Assembly: GCF_000290615.1 (NCBI RefSeq)
Contig: NZ_ALAS01000122.1
Span: forward strand, 1-43,328
Length of the DNA stretch: 43,328 bases
Reading direction: 5' to 3'
Source: Heyndrickxia coagulans DSM 1 = ATCC 7050
Lineage (GTDB): Bacteria > Bacillota > Bacilli > Bacillales > Bacillaceae_C
Positions 19,732 through 30,708 of this stretch are shown piece by piece; the first letter of the stretch is position 1; each line of letters begins with the position of its first letter. The notes below the pieces were generated by a model. That model did not search any database, was not told the origin of the DNA, and was given only the letters and a program-made list of their open reading frames with translations. Made by a program: the position numbers and the translations under genes.

Positions 19732-21597
19732 TTATCGCGTTATAATACCTACTATTTTATCGTTTCCAACCAAAACACGAAGTTTGTTGATTTTATCTAG
19801 GGCATTCTCGTCTAAGTTCAGCTTTTGGAGATATTTCTGGATGGTCACTTTTTCTGTTGAGTGAATCAACTTGTGAACATCCTTCCTTATGAATATAAGA
19901 TTTCTATACTCATCACTTCCACCTTGATTTCTTGGTATCTTGTGATGAACTTCCATATCTCCAAGTTCTAATGGTACATTTGTTACTGCACATTGTCCAA
20001 GTTGTCCTACGTAAAGGGATATGCGATTATCATTATATTCCATGCTTTGATCAGGTAAAGGATTATACATAAGATGATGAATGATTGCCTGATTACATCC
20101 CTTAAGTTGATCATGTATCTTCTGTCTTCCCAAATCTGTATAAGGGCAAATATCCTGACTAAAATTAGTTGGATATTTAGTTCTTATATGATCAATTGGA
20201 AAAACATTTACTCCATGGATAAAAATCACTTTCCCATTAAATTTCGGATACAATTTTTTAAATGTGTTTGACTTTGTACCTTTCTGACTTAGAATAGCTT
20301 TCGTTCGGTTGTACAGGATCTTTCTGACCGAGAAGCCAATTTTACTTAAATCAACAGTGATATGAGTCGCATACCGGTAATAATTTTGGATTCCTACAAT
20401 CGTTGCATTTAGCTTAGATACCTCTCGCGGGCTGTTCTCAACCTTTTTGATTTGGCCACGTAATTTTGCAATGGCCTTCTTTTTCGCTTTATCACTCATA
20501 TTTGTTTTAGCTACAAATTTGTCTTTTTTCGGGATAGCTTTCATTTTAAACCCAAGGAACGTAGAATGCTTTTTCCGCAAATTAATTACCCCAGATTTTT
20601 CAGGACTGGTTTCTAGTCCCAACCTTTCTTTCAGCCATTTCTTCACGGCTTCAAAAATAGCGAATGCATCTTTATGATTACGGCAAAAGATTTTAAAATC
20701 ATCGGCATATCGGACAATAAACATTTCCTTCAGTCCAGTTTTTCTCAATGCTCGATATTTTGCACTTTGATCTAATACCAGCCTTTTGCCAATCATTCGT
20801 TCCCGATTGTAATTCTTTTTCGTTTTGAAAGTTTCCCATTGGCTGCTGATCCACCAGTCCAGCTCGTTTAAAACGATGTTGGATAGTAGTGGTGAAAGAA
20901 TTCCGCCTTGTGGCGTTCCTTTTCCTGGTATACCAACACCCTTGATTTCCGCTTTAAGCATTTTGGATAAAATATTAATGACCTTCTTATCCTGAATGCC
21001 CAGTGACCATATCTGCTTCAGTAGCTTGCCATGGTTAACATTGTCAAAGAATCCCTTAATATCAATGTCCACGGCATAATGGAGTTTGTTTTTGTTTACC
21101 AAGGTTACTGCCCTTGATAATGCATGATGTGCACTCCGGTTTGGACGAAAACCATAACTGTGTGGATGAAACTTTGCTTCACAGATAGGTTCAAGAACTT
21201 GTTTCACACATTGTTGAATCAAGCGGTCTTCAATAGTTGGTATACCTAAAGGCCTCATGGTCCCATCCAGTTTAGGGATCTCTATCCTTCGGACAGGATG
21301 TGGTTTAAAATTAGACATCCTTGCTCTTACATACTTTATAAGAGACGAAGGATCCTTTTCCCCAATATCAAGAATGGTTTTACCATTCGTCCCACTCGTT
21401 TTGCTTCCGCGATTCTTTTTGATATTTCGGAAGGCCAACTTAATATTTCTTTCATCAATGATAAGATCATACAGCTCTCGGAATTTGTAGCCATTTTTAC
21501 TTTGAGCGTAAAGTGTATCTAACGCTGCTTGCATATTGTAGTATTCATTATTACGCAATTTTTGTTTCTTCTTTAGCTTTTGGTTGTTATCAGTCAA
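19732..21597 (-). CDS. ltrA-like: Group II intron reverse transcriptase/maturase with HNH endonuclease domain
   Basis: The intron-encoded protein is 621 aa. It helps the RNA splice and copies it into new DNA sites. Reverse transcriptase blocks are visible: [20 protein letters not shown] (about 103-122), [41 protein letters not shown] and the catalytic YADD at 297-300. A maturase (X) domain spans about 385-500. A C-terminal HNH domain has H551-H552, N566 and H575; the first zinc-knuckle position keeps only one cysteine (QCAVT). No stop or frameshift is seen, so it should be active. The frame starts with TTG at 21597 behind GGTGGTG; an ATG at 21534 is the alternative. It lies in intron domain IV in the same sense as pcrA. 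Confidence 0.93.
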   Translation of the reverse strand: MTDNNQKLKKKQKLRNNEYYNMQAALDTLYAQSKNGYKFRELYDLIIDERNIKLAFRNIKKNRGSKTSGTNGKTILDIGEKDPSSLIKYVRARMSNFKPHPVRRIEIPKLDGTMRPLGIPTIEDRLIQQCVKQVLEPICEAKFHPHSYGFRPNRSAHHALSRAVTLVNKNKLHYAVDIDIKGFFDNVNHGKLLKQIWSLGIQDKKVINILSKMLKAEIKGVGIPGKGTPQGGILSPLLSNIVLNELDWWISSQWETFKTKKNYNRERMIGKRLVLDQSAKYRALRKTGLKEMFIVRYADDFKIFCRNHKDAFAIFEAVKKWLKERLGLETSPEKSGVINLRKKHSTFLGFKMKAIPKKDKFVAKTNMSDKAKKKAIAKLRGQIKKVENSPREVSKLNATIVGIQNYYRYATHITVDLSKIGFSVRKILYNRTKAILSQKGTKSNTFKKLYPKFNGKVIFIHGVNVFPIDHIRTKYPTNFSQDICPYTDLGRQKIHDQLKGCNQAIIHHLMYNPLPDQSMEYNDNRISLYVGQLGQCAVTNVPLELGDMEVHHKIPRNQGGSDEYRNLIFIRKDVHKLIHSTEKVTIQKYLQKLNLDENALDKINKLRVLVGNDKIVGIITR

Positions 21598-22303
21598 CTA
21601 ATCACCACCCGGTTACTGGCAGCTTTCGTTTCTCTTAGTCATACTCGAACCTGATAGACGATAAATGTAGTTGCTTTAACAAATTGACTAGTGGCTATCC
21701 CTCCATGATGTTTCCATCACCTCAACGGTACTGTGCCACCACTTTCACTGACATAAAGATAAGTTATAGCCTTCGCTTTTCCTTATCACCGCTTCATTGG
21801 CCGGTAAGTCCTCCGCGTTGTCAGCTTCCCACGTTCCGATGATTCTATCTGTACATACACTTTTAGGTGAATCCTCTAGTCCTGCTAGCTTGGACGTGCC
21901 TGTAACACGTCAAGGTGTTTCATAAAGACAATTCTTACTCCACCTCACTAGCGCCACGTACCGTGACAATGCCATTTCTAGCATCTATACCTCTAGAACC
22001 GTACATTCGGATTTTCGTCAGTTAGTTGTTGTTCACTAACATTCTCACCATGAGTGTTTTATAGACCCCCGGCTTATTTGCTGCACCTTCCACCTCTGGA
22101 AAGCTTTCGTCAACTTGACTTGTTACGGCAGCATTCAGCCGACTTCACCGAGCTTATAACCTCAAGATCCTTACCTATCTTGACGCTATTCGGAGGATCA
22201 GGGAGAGCCTTTCCGGGCGTTACTCCTTCATTCGACTCTTCGAATCATCAGTTCTCCCAGCTTTCGCTGGTGGCTAATCTTTTCAATTAGCAACGTGTCG
22301 CAC

Positions 22304-22985
22304 TATCCTGATATTCATCAACGTGGATGTATTGGAATTTTCTTTGGTAATATTCGAGGACTTCCGGGACGCGCTTGAACAATTGGATTGTCATCATGAT
22401 CAGATCGTCAAAGTCAAGCGACTGGTTTTTCCTCAGGCGTTGCTGGTAAGCTTCGTATACATCACTGACAATTTGGTCAAAAAAATCGCCCGCTTGTTTG
22501 GCGTACTGTTCAAAATCAATCAGTTCATTTTTCGCGCTGCTGATTTTCCCTAAAATCGCCCGCGGGTCAAATTTTTTCGGATCCAGATTTTTTTCTTTTA
22601 AAAGGTTTTTAATGACCGATAGCTGGTCGGTCGCGTCAAGGATGGAAAAATTGCGGTTAAAGCCGATCCTGTCGATATCCCTCCGCAAAATGCGCACGCA
22701 CATCGAATGGAAAGTGGATATCCACACTTCCTCAGCGGCACCGCCCATGATCCCGGCAATCCTGTCCTTCATTTCGCGGGCGGCCTTATTGGTAAACGTA
22801 ATCGCTAAAATATTATACGGATTCACGCCTTTTTCCACCATTAAATAGGCAACGCGGCGGGTCAGCACCCGTGTTTTGCCGCTTCCCGCCCCGGCAAGAA
22901 TCAAAAGCGGCCCTTCCGTTGTTTTGACCGCTTCTTTCTGTTCGGGATTTAGCCCGCTCAGAATACGGTCGGTTAAAAATTGCAT
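22304..22985 (-). CDS. pcrA: DNA helicase PcrA, 5' exon (upstream of the group II intron)
   Basis: PcrA is a 3'-5' UvrD-like helicase needed in Bacillus for rolling-circle replication, removal of RecA from DNA, and relief of replication-transcription conflicts; it is essential in B. subtilis. The 682-nt exon encodes residues 1-227 plus one base. It holds the Walker A motif GAGSGKT (32-38), [11 protein letters not shown], the [15 protein letters not shown] block and motif II DEYQD (223-227). The intron begins one base into the next codon. If the transcript is not spliced, translation runs five more codons (SATRC) and stops at 22287, leaving a 232-residue stub that cannot be a helicase. The start ATG follows GGTGGTGAAATC. 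It lies 37 bp after pcrB. Confidence 0.94.
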
Positions 22986-23022
22986 GATTTCACCACCACA
23001 TGAGAATGTTTGTTCTATTTTA

Positions 23023-23718
23023 TCACAAACCTGTTTGCTTTACAACCCGGACCGTTTTCACAGCCTCGTGTATATCTTCATAAACCACATTGCCGACGAC
23101 CACTACATCTGCAGCCCGTGCCATCTCCGCAGCCTGTGCCGCAGTGCGGATGCCACCGCCGTAAAACAAAACGGTACTTTCCAGTACTGTTTTCACTTTT
23201 TCGACAAGCTTCGGATCTCCGTAAGTTCCGCTGTATTCCAAATAAAAAACCGGAAACTTGAACATATGCTCCGCCATGCGTGCATAAGCGAGAACGTCGT
23301 CGTCATCGAGGCCGGTTTCCGCTTCTGCAAGCTGTGCGGCTTTACAGTCCGGATTTAAAATACAGTAGCCTTCCATGACGATCTCATTCCAATTCATCCA
23401 TTCCCCGTATGCTTTCACTGCTTTATGGTGGGCACCGGTGATCCAATTTGTATTTTTGCTGTTTAAAACCGCCGGAATCAAGTAAAGGTCATAAGCGGGT
23501 GCGATTGCGTCCGCATCCGATACTTCGAGGCAGCACGGCACGGCGTATCTTCTTACCCTTGACATTAACTGTAACGTGTTATCAAGGGTGACACCGTCCG
23601 TTCCGCCAATCATCACTGCATCTGTGCCGGACTCGCAAATTTTTTCCAAATCTTTTTCCGAAATATCTTTATTCGGATCCAATTTGAAGGCATGCCGCCA
23701 TTCACGCACATCATACAT
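23023..23718 (-). CDS. pcrB: heptaprenylglyceryl phosphate synthase PcrB
   Basis: PcrB joins sn-glycerol-1-phosphate with heptaprenyl diphosphate, giving an archaeal-type ether lipid precursor of unclear use in bacilli. The 231-aa TIM-barrel protein matches B. subtilis PcrB (228 aa) closely: [17 protein letters not shown] at the start, [27 protein letters not shown], and the phosphate-binding FYGGGI and [10 protein letters not shown] near the end. The ATG at 23718 follows GGAGG at 11 bases and aligns with the known start; the ATG at 23781 would add an unsupported 21-residue extension lying over the promoter. It is the first gene of the pcrB-pcrA-ligA-camS operon. Confidence 0.95.
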   Translation of the reverse strand: MYDVREWRHAFKLDPNKDISEKDLEKICESGTDAVMIGGTDGVTLDNTLQLMSRVRRYAVPCCLEVSDADAIAPAYDLYLIPAVLNSKNTNWITGAHHKAVKAYGEWMNWNEIVMEGYCILNPDCKAAQLAEAETGLDDDDVLAYARMAEHMFKFPVFYLEYSGTYGDPKLVEKVKTVLESTVLFYGGGIRTAAQAAEMARAADVVVVGNVVYEDIHEAVKTVRVVKQTGL

Positions 23719-23755
23719 CAACCGGAAATCCTCCATTCTTCTTCCATCATAGCCC

Positions 23756-23784
23756 ATTATAGCATTTGAAGGTACAGGCAAAAA
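23756..23784 (-). promoter_or_regulatory. Extended -10 promoter of the pcrB operon
   Basis: TGCTATAAT on the minus strand is a perfect extended -10, with TTTTTG 17 bases upstream as a poor -35. The start would fall near 23749, about 30 bases before the pcrB ATG. Because pcrA has no other promoter in view, its intron-bearing transcript probably starts here. Confidence 0.6.
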
Positions 23785-23952
23785 AGCTTTTCATTAGAAC
23801 GGGAAAATATAACAGCCATGCCCGGAAACACCGCGCTTTCCCGCCGGCAAAGCCGGAAAATCTTTCCTGAAAAGCCGCACCGGCAAAAAGAAAAATAAAA
23901 GCGCAACCTTCCAGCAAGCGTGATTCTATCACGGGAAGCGGTTGTTCTGCGC

Positions 23953-23987
23953 AAAAAAGCCCCTCTTTTAAAAGAAGAGCTTTTTTC
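23953..23987 (-). terminator. Intrinsic terminator of yerC
   Basis: AAAAAAGC pairs with GCTTTTTT around an inner TCTT/AAGA stem. On the minus strand the T-run follows, a few bases after the yerC stop. Confidence 0.8.
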
Positions 23988-23990
23988 TTT

Positions 23991-24323
23991 TTATTCTGAT
24001 GGGTCTTCTTCTGCACGGTTTTCCTGCCTGTGTTTTTTTTCGATCCGGTCGAGGACCATCTGGTAAGAATCGTTGCCGTAATTCAGGCAGCGTTTGACGC
24101 GCGAGATAGTGGCCGTGCTCGCGCCGGTTTCCGTCTCAATCGCATGGTACGTCTTATCATTGCGCAACATTCTCGCCACTTCCAGGCGCTGCGTCATCGC
24201 CTGGATTTCGTTGACAGTGCATAAATCGTCAAAAAAACGGTAGCACTCTTCAATCGTTTCAAGCGACAGGATCGCTTCAAACAGCTGATCCAGCGCTTTT
24301 CCGCGTAATTTATCTATTTGCAT
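23991..24323 (-). CDS. yerC: YerC/YecD family TrpR-like DNA-binding protein
   Basis: This is a 110-aa helical protein of the TrpR-like YerC/YecD family, usually about 100 aa. It is conserved in Firmicutes and its targets are not established. The Trp-repressor-type helix-turn-helix is seen in EIQAMTQRLEVARMLRNDKTYHAIETETGASTATISRVKRCLNYG. The ATG at 24323 follows AAAGGAGAAG. It lies 67 bp downstream of yerB, in the usual yerA-yerB-yerC order, and is closed by its own terminator. The charged C-terminal tail (KKHRQENRAEEDPSE) is typical. Confidence 0.9.
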   Translation of the reverse strand: MQIDKLRGKALDQLFEAILSLETIEECYRFFDDLCTVNEIQAMTQRLEVARMLRNDKTYHAIETETGASTATISRVKRCLNYGNDSYQMVLDRIEKKHRQENRAEEDPSE

Positions 24324-24390
24324 AAACGTTTTTCTTCTCCTTTGCTCTATTGCTTTCCGGCACGGCTCTGCCGGACTGCCCGAACCCTTC

Positions 24391-25398
24391 CTAGTCTGTA
24401 ACGGTAACACTGCTTAAAGTGGGTACAATATTGACCCACGTTTTGCCCGGCACCAATTTGACCAGTTCCCCGTTTTGATACGGAAGAATCCTGCCGCTGT
24501 CATTTTCCCATTCGACTTCTCGGAGCTTTCCCTTTTGGATAAGATACGCTTTTCCTCCGGATGTTAAATCAATATCCTTGCGCCCGTGGCTGTCAATCAG
24601 CTTATGTTTGGCAGCAACAATGAACAAATTGTCGATGAGAACCGGCTGTCCGTTGTTTGCATCCACCGTCTCCGCCCCGCCAGCGTAACGGGCATACTTT
24701 CCTTTTTCTGCGTTATACCGGTACACGGCATTTAAATTGTCCCGGCTTGAATAACGGATACTGACTTTCCCCGCGGAAATGCCCGAAATGTTTTTCACTT
24801 CTTTTGCAGAGGCAAAAGAAAGGGGAGACGGGGGCTGGTTCATCACATAGCCTTTTTTCCGTGCACCTTTTAAAATGTTCTGATAAGTGATATAGGAATT
24901 ATGGGGCGCTTTTCTGGCTGCCGACCGTTTGAACAAAGTGCCGTCATACTGCATGCCGTTCAGTTCATCGACATAGCCCGAATCAAGCAGCTTTTTCGCG
25001 CCCGGGCTGTAGCCATGGGCAATGTATAAAGCATCGTATCCTTTTGCCAGCTTGATGAAATACGGCCTGGCGCTCCGGACCGGCCCGAATTTGGCCGGCA
25101 TATGGCTTTCAAAAATTGCGACAAACCGGGTGATTTCCCCTTCCGCCAGGGCTTCATAAACAACATCGGCTGAACTAAGCCCCGATTGCGGGCGTGCAAG
25201 CGGGTGATTGTTGATCATGACGGCAACCGCCCGTTTTGCCGGCCTGTTTGTTGTCCGGAGCCCTGTCAGCGGTGCTGTCCACTGGTGTGCCGCAGATTTT
25301 CCGGTTCCCTGCTGATTTCCGCCTGTACCATGCTGGCGGCCGCATGCCGATAGCACCAGCAGAAGGAACATCAGGCCAATCAGTCGTTTCTTTCCCAT
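24391..25398 (-). CDS. yerB: YerB family lipoprotein (DUF3048)
   Basis: YerB is a predicted lipoprotein of the DUF3048 family, 335 aa, of unknown function, anchored on the outside of the membrane. The signal is MGKKRLIGLMFLLLVLSAC with the lipidated cysteine at 19, then a Gly/Gln-rich linker (GRQHGTGGNQQGTGK). The conserved N-terminal domain begins APLTGLRTTNRPAKRAVAVM and includes SGLSSADVVYEALAEGEITRF. The C-terminal domain ends GKTWVNIVPTLSSVTV. The ATG at 25398 follows GGAG at eight bases; an earlier in-frame ATG at 25416 has no site. It lies 134 bp after yerA; I see no terminator in that gap. Confidence 0.9.
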   Translation of the reverse strand: MGKKRLIGLMFLLLVLSACGRQHGTGGNQQGTGKSAAHQWTAPLTGLRTTNRPAKRAVAVMINNHPLARPQSGLSSADVVYEALAEGEITRFVAIFESHMPAKFGPVRSARPYFIKLAKGYDALYIAHGYSPGAKKLLDSGYVDELNGMQYDGTLFKRSAARKAPHNSYITYQNILKGARKKGYVMNQPPSPLSFASAKEVKNISGISAGKVSIRYSSRDNLNAVYRYNAEKGKYARYAGGAETVDANNGQPVLIDNLFIVAAKHKLIDSHGRKDIDLTSGGKAYLIQKGKLREVEWENDSGRILPYQNGELVKLVPGKTWVNIVPTLSSVTVTD

Positions 25399-25532
25399 TT
25401 TTGCAACTCCAATCACGCTTTCTTAAATGCACCGAACAGCAAATCACAGCCAGCCGTACAGAAAGAGGTTTTTCGGAAACGAACGATCTCCCTTTTTACG
25501 ACCCGCTTTAAAATTTCCGGTACTTTATTATT

Positions 25533-27275
25533 TTAACGCATTATTGTTGGAAAGAGTATCGTTTTCTTCATGACATCGTACATTCCTTTGGAAGTAATCC
25601 GGATATAGGGCAAATGGGTCGCGCATAAAAAGAGCAAAGAATACATCGGGTCATCATATGCATAGCCGCGGTCCCTTAAAATGCCGGCAAATTTTTTCAT
25701 ATCCCCGATCAGTTCATCCATGCTTTTATCCGACATGATCCCGCCGACCGGGAGCGGAATTTCCTGGATGATTTTCCCACTTTCCGCAATCACGATGCCG
25801 CCGCCCATTTCTTTCATCCGTTTAAACGCAAGCAGCATATCGCTTTTTGATTTTCCAATGCAAAGAATGTCCCCTGTCGATGAATAAGAAGAGGCAAGGC
25901 CCATCAGATTTTTGGCAAATCCTTTCACCAGTGTGTTGATCCGCCATTTTCCTTTTTTATCAATTAACATAAGAAAATTGTCCTCATAGGCGTCTGGCAG
26001 CACCTCATACGATACGTCATACGAAATGGAGTACGGTTTTGTAATGACGCTGTTGGACATCTCCAGCCCGAACGGCATGGAAAATTGCAGGTCGTCGTAC
26101 CCGAGATCCCAATCAAGTTCAAGCGGGCCTTGGCCGTATAATGCCCAATCAACCGGTTCTTCCGGTTCGGTTCCTTTGCCGTCTTTTTTCAGCCATACCC
26201 CTTTTGACAGGACCGAAACAGGCACCGGGTTTGTTTCGCTTTCCAAAAAATTGATGCTTGCCACCCGGCCTGTTGCAATGATGCCGTGCAAATGCTGGAT
26301 ATTGTAGTAACGCGCCACATTGTAGCTTGCCATTAAGTATGCGTCCACCGGCGGCACCCCGTGTTCCATCGCGATTTGAATCATCCTGTCGATCACGCCT
26401 TCTTCGTAAAAAGCAGGCGAGCTGCCGTCGGTTGTAAAAAACATTTGATCAAACTGGTCAATGCCGAGCGCTTTCATTTCATCCAGCAACACAGGCAGGT
26501 CTGGGCGGATGGATGAATGGCGCAAAGACACCGTGTATCCCTGCATCAGCCGGGTCAGCACTTCCTTGCCCGTCATCGCTTCATGGTCACAGTCTGCCCC
26601 AAACAGCATCATTTTTGCCAATGTTTTCTCGGATGCCCCCGGGAAATGACCTTCAATTTTTTTTCGCATCCGCTTGGCTTCCTGAATCCAATGGAGCATT
26701 AAGTCGTCGCCGTCCGCCAGTTTCGGCCAGCCGGTCAGCTCCCCTCCCTGCAGGACAGCATCATGCTCGAGCCACGATTTTACACACTCGTGAGAAAAAA
26801 CCATTTCTTCGTCCACAAGCTCCGTTTGCCCGTCGAACCGGGCCCACCAATACATCGTAACCGGTGAATGGCGGAGCTTTTGCATCAGGGAAAACGCTTT
26901 CTTTTTGTCTGTTAATAAAACGAGTATGAGGTTATCGTTGATCAATGTTGTTGTCCCTTTTTGCGCTGCATAATGGGCAAAGGTTTGGGGATTATAAAGT
27001 TGAAACGGATGGACATGCGGTTCAATATACCCGGGCACAAGCCACTGCCCCGAGCAATCGGTGAATTCGCATCCGGATGTCTTTTCAGGCAGTTTTTCCC
27101 CGGTGTATACAATCCGGTCCTGATAAATCCAAATATTGCCCGTCACCCATTTTCTTAACGTCGAATGAAGAAACCGGGCATTTGTTAAAACCATGTCTGG
27201 CGAAAGCTTGTCGTCCAGCACGGCGACATGTTCCCTGATTTGTTTGTTTTTCCATCGGTAACGTTGGTCAAGCAT
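25533..27275 (-). CDS. yerA: adenine deaminase-like amidohydrolase YerA
   Basis: YerA belongs to the adenine deaminase branch of the amidohydrolase superfamily, but B. subtilis YerA itself is not proven to deaminate adenine. The 580-aa length equals the B. subtilis protein. The metal-binding HxH is H87/H89 in EPHVHPFQLYNP. Later blocks include FGADCDHEAMTGKEVLTRLM, VSLRHSSIRPDLP and TTDGSSP. The C-terminal domain holds MGLASSYSSTGDILCIG. The ATG at 27275 follows GGGAGG at nine bases. That site is part of a 12-bp palindrome (27286-27297). It sits just downstream of the purine operon, separated by a divergent small gene, which fits a role in base salvage (inference). Confidence 0.9.
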   Translation of the reverse strand: MLDQRYRWKNKQIREHVAVLDDKLSPDMVLTNARFLHSTLRKWVTGNIWIYQDRIVYTGEKLPEKTSGCEFTDCSGQWLVPGYIEPHVHPFQLYNPQTFAHYAAQKGTTTLINDNLILVLLTDKKKAFSLMQKLRHSPVTMYWWARFDGQTELVDEEMVFSHECVKSWLEHDAVLQGGELTGWPKLADGDDLMLHWIQEAKRMRKKIEGHFPGASEKTLAKMMLFGADCDHEAMTGKEVLTRLMQGYTVSLRHSSIRPDLPVLLDEMKALGIDQFDQMFFTTDGSSPAFYEEGVIDRMIQIAMEHGVPPVDAYLMASYNVARYYNIQHLHGIIATGRVASINFLESETNPVPVSVLSKGVWLKKDGKGTEPEEPVDWALYGQGPLELDWDLGYDDLQFSMPFGLEMSNSVITKPYSISYDVSYEVLPDAYEDNFLMLIDKKGKWRINTLVKGFAKNLMGLASSYSSTGDILCIGKSKSDMLLAFKRMKEMGGGIVIAESGKIIQEIPLPVGGIMSDKSMDELIGDMKKFAGILRDRGYAYDDPMYSLLFLCATHLPYIRITSKGMYDVMKKTILFPTIMR

Positions 27276-27285
27276 TGTCTCATTC

Positions 27286-27297
27286 CTCCCTAGGGAG
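27286..27297. promoter_or_regulatory. 12-bp palindrome covering the yerA ribosome site
   Basis: CTCCCTAGGGAG is a perfect palindrome. On the minus strand its second half is the GGGAG of the yerA ribosome site, so the sequence could pair between two transcripts or serve as a protein site. The hairpin itself would have almost no loop. Confidence 0.35.
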
Positions 27298-27380
27298 ACC
27301 CTAATATATTCATATATTACCATATTTTATCCATTAAAGCAGTAAAGAAGTTTGAAAACATGGAAAAGGAGATGTTCATC

Positions 27381-27611
27381 ATGAAAATCACACCGAATAT
27401 TGGCATTTTGAATGCCTTGCTCCGGATTACGTGCGGGCTTACTTCGCTTGCATGGGCCACAGCCAAATTATCGAAAAAACCGTGGCGCAGCAGCTATTTA
27501 TGTGTGGCGCTCATGGGTGCCATGAAAGTGGGAGAAGGAATTGTCCGCTACTGCCCTGTGACGGATCTCATTCAAAACAGGCAAATGAATGGCGGCCAGG
27601 AAGAAGTGTAG
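27381..27611 (+). CDS. small membrane protein, DUF2892/YgaP-like, 76 aa
   Basis: This is a 76-aa protein of the DUF2892 type (the membrane module also found at the end of YgaP rhodaneses). Its function is unknown. It begins MKITPNIGILNALLRITCG, with one hydrophobic helix at about 7-28 and a second at about 39-60. Between and after them are the typical charged link KLSKKPWR and the conserved YCPVTDL. The ATG at 27381 follows AAAAGGAG at nine bases; a longer frame from 27360 lacks a site. It is divergent from yerA and convergent with purD, with its own terminator. Confidence 0.85.
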   Translation: MKITPNIGILNALLRITCGLTSLAWATAKLSKKPWRSSYLCVALMGAMKVGEGIVRYCPVTDLIQNRQMNGGQEEV

Positions 27612-27665
27612 ACCAGAAGGCAACATGCATGTGGGAAACATTACAACCTGTGCAAAAAGCTACCG

Positions 27666-27698
27666 GGCAAAAGGCCGGAGATTTTCCGGCCTTTTGCC
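27666..27698. terminator. Bidirectional terminator between the DUF2892 gene and purD
   Basis: A perfect 14-bp stem, GGCAAAAGGCCGGA with TCCGGCCTTTTGCC, and a 5-base loop. The T-stretch is within the stem. It lies eight bases past the purD stop and can end the purine operon as well as the small gene. Confidence 0.75.
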
Positions 27699-27705
27699 TC
27701 AGGGA

Positions 27706-29178
<1,473 letters not shown>

Positions 29179-30708
29179 TTAGTGCTTAAAGTGGCGGATG
29201 CCGGTGAAGACCATCGTGATGCCGTATTCATCGGCTTTTTTGATGGAGTCTTCGTCGCGGATGGACCCACCCGGCTGGATGATGGCAGTAATGCCGGCTT
29301 TGGCAGCTGCTTCGACGGTGTCGTCCATCGGGAAGAATGCATCGGATGCCATCGCGGCTCCTTTTGCTTTTTCACCGGCCTGGGCCAACGCAATTTCCGC
29401 CGAGCCGACGCGGTTCATCTGCCCGGCGCCGATCCCGAGCGTTTTTTCAGCATCCGTCACCACAATCGCATTCGATTTCACATGTTTTACCACTTTCCAG
29501 GCCAGTTTCAAAGCCTGCCATTCCTGTTCTGTCGGCTTACGTTTTGTGACAGTTTTCACTTGGGCCTCATCCAAAGTATAGGTGTCCTGATCCTGGATCA
29601 GCAGCCCGCCTTCTACGGAAGTAATGATTTTTTCCGGCTTGTGCGCATCCGAAAAAGGCACAGTCAAAAGGCGGATATTTTTCTTGCTCGCCAAAATGTC
29701 AAACGCTTCATCCGCAAACGACGGGGCAATCACAATTTCGAGGAAAATTTCATGCAGCAGCCTGGCCGTTTCCGGGTCAACAGGCCGGTTGAATGCGACG
29801 ATGCCGCCGAAAATCGACTTTGGGTCTGCCTCGTACGCTTTTTTATACGCTTCAAGCGCCGAGTTCCCGACCCCGATGCCGCATGGGTTCATATGCTTTA
29901 CGGCAACCGCTGCCGGTTCCTTGAAATCCTTTGCGATCTGCAGGGCGGCATCTGCATCGCGGATATTATTGTACGATAATGCTTTGCCGTGCAGCTGCCT
30001 TGCGTGTGCAATCGAAAATGGCGAACCAAGCGGGTTGATATAAAAGCTTGCTTTTTGGTGCGGGTTTTCCCCGTAACGGAGCGTTTGCTTGAGCTCATAT
30101 GTAAACGTGGCCTTTTCCGGGGCCTCTTCGCCAACAAGCGTTGTCATATAATCGGCAATCATGGCGTCATACGCGGCTGTATGGCGGAAAACTTTTGCAG
30201 CCAGCGCTTTTTTCGTATCTTTCGTCACATCGCCGTGCGTTTTAATTTCGTCAATCACTTTGCCGTAGTCCCCCGCGTCCGTAACAACGGTGACATATTC
30301 AAAATTTTTCGCGGCCGCACGCAGCATGGACGGCCCGCCGATATCAATATTTTCGATGGCCTCTTCTTCCGTGGCATCCGCCTTTGCAATCGTCTGCCGG
30401 AATGGATAAAGGTTGACACAGACGAGGTCAATCGGTTTGATCCCTTGCGCTGCAATTTGCTGTTCATGCTCCGGGATCCGTTTTGCCAAAAGCCCGCCGT
30501 GGATGTTGGGATGGAGCGTTTTTACCCTGCCTTCCAAAATTTCCGGAAAACCTGTTACCTCTTCCACCCCCGTAACAGGCACGCCGGCTTCTTCCAGCGC
30601 TTTTTTCGTGCCGCCGGTTGAGAGAATTTCAAAGCCGAGCCCGCTTAAACTTTGTGCAAATGCCGTTACCCCTGTCTTGTCCGATACACTGATTAAAGCT
30701 CTTTTCAT
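29179..30708 (-). CDS. purH: bifunctional AICAR transformylase/IMP cyclohydrolase
   Basis: PurH carries out the last two steps to IMP: formyl transfer to AICAR, then ring closure. The 509-aa protein has the N-terminal cyclohydrolase (MGS-like) domain, [21 protein letters not shown] with [19 protein letters not shown] and [14 protein letters not shown], and the C-terminal transformylase domain with [33 protein letters not shown] and [16 protein letters not shown]. It ends with [32 protein letters not shown] in the expected place. Its ATG overlaps the purN stop (ATGA), so the two are translationally coupled. Confidence 0.97.
   Translation of the reverse strand: MKRALISVSDKTGVTAFAQSLSGLGFEILSTGGTKKALEEAGVPVTGVEEVTGFPEILEGRVKTLHPNIHGGLLAKRIPEHEQQIAAQGIKPIDLVCVNLYPFRQTIAKADATEEEAIENIDIGGPSMLRAAAKNFEYVTVVTDAGDYGKVIDEIKTHGDVTKDTKKALAAKVFRHTAAYDAMIADYMTTLVGEEAPEKATFTYELKQTLRYGENPHQKASFYINPLGSPFSIAHARQLHGKALSYNNIRDADAALQIAKDFKEPAAVAVKHMNPCGIGVGNSALEAYKKAYEADPKSIFGGIVAFNRPVDPETARLLHEIFLEIVIAPSFADEAFDILASKKNIRLLTVPFSDAHKPEKIITSVEGGLLIQDQDTYTLDEAQVKTVTKRKPTEQEWQALKLAWKVVKHVKSNAIVVTDAEKTLGIGAGQMNRVGSAEIALAQAGEKAKGAAMASDAFFPMDDTVEAAAKAGITAIIQPGGSIRDEDSIKKADEYGITMVFTGIRHFKH

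Larger units (their letters stand above)
19637..22303 (-). mobile_element. Group II intron inserted in pcrA, same sense as the gene
   Basis: The boundaries can be set to the base. The exon sequence ...GAT-GAA-TAT-CAG-GAT-A is interrupted by GTGCGACACG, a group II 5' end (GUGYG), and resumes after ...CCATAT with CCAATAAATCT; the 3' end AT fits the AY rule. Joining the exons gives DEYQD-T-N-K-S-Q-Y, as in other PcrA proteins. The element is 2,667 nt. About 700 nt of 5' ribozyme core (domains I-III, 22303-21598) is followed by the domain IV protein gene (21597-19732) and domains V-VI (19731-19637). The 5' core holds no other gene that I can support. TATCTT at 21756-21761 (minus) could be the exon-binding site for AGGATA at the exon end, with one G-U pair. 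Its composition is more AT-rich than the flanking pcrA exons, a sign of transfer. Confidence 0.93.
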
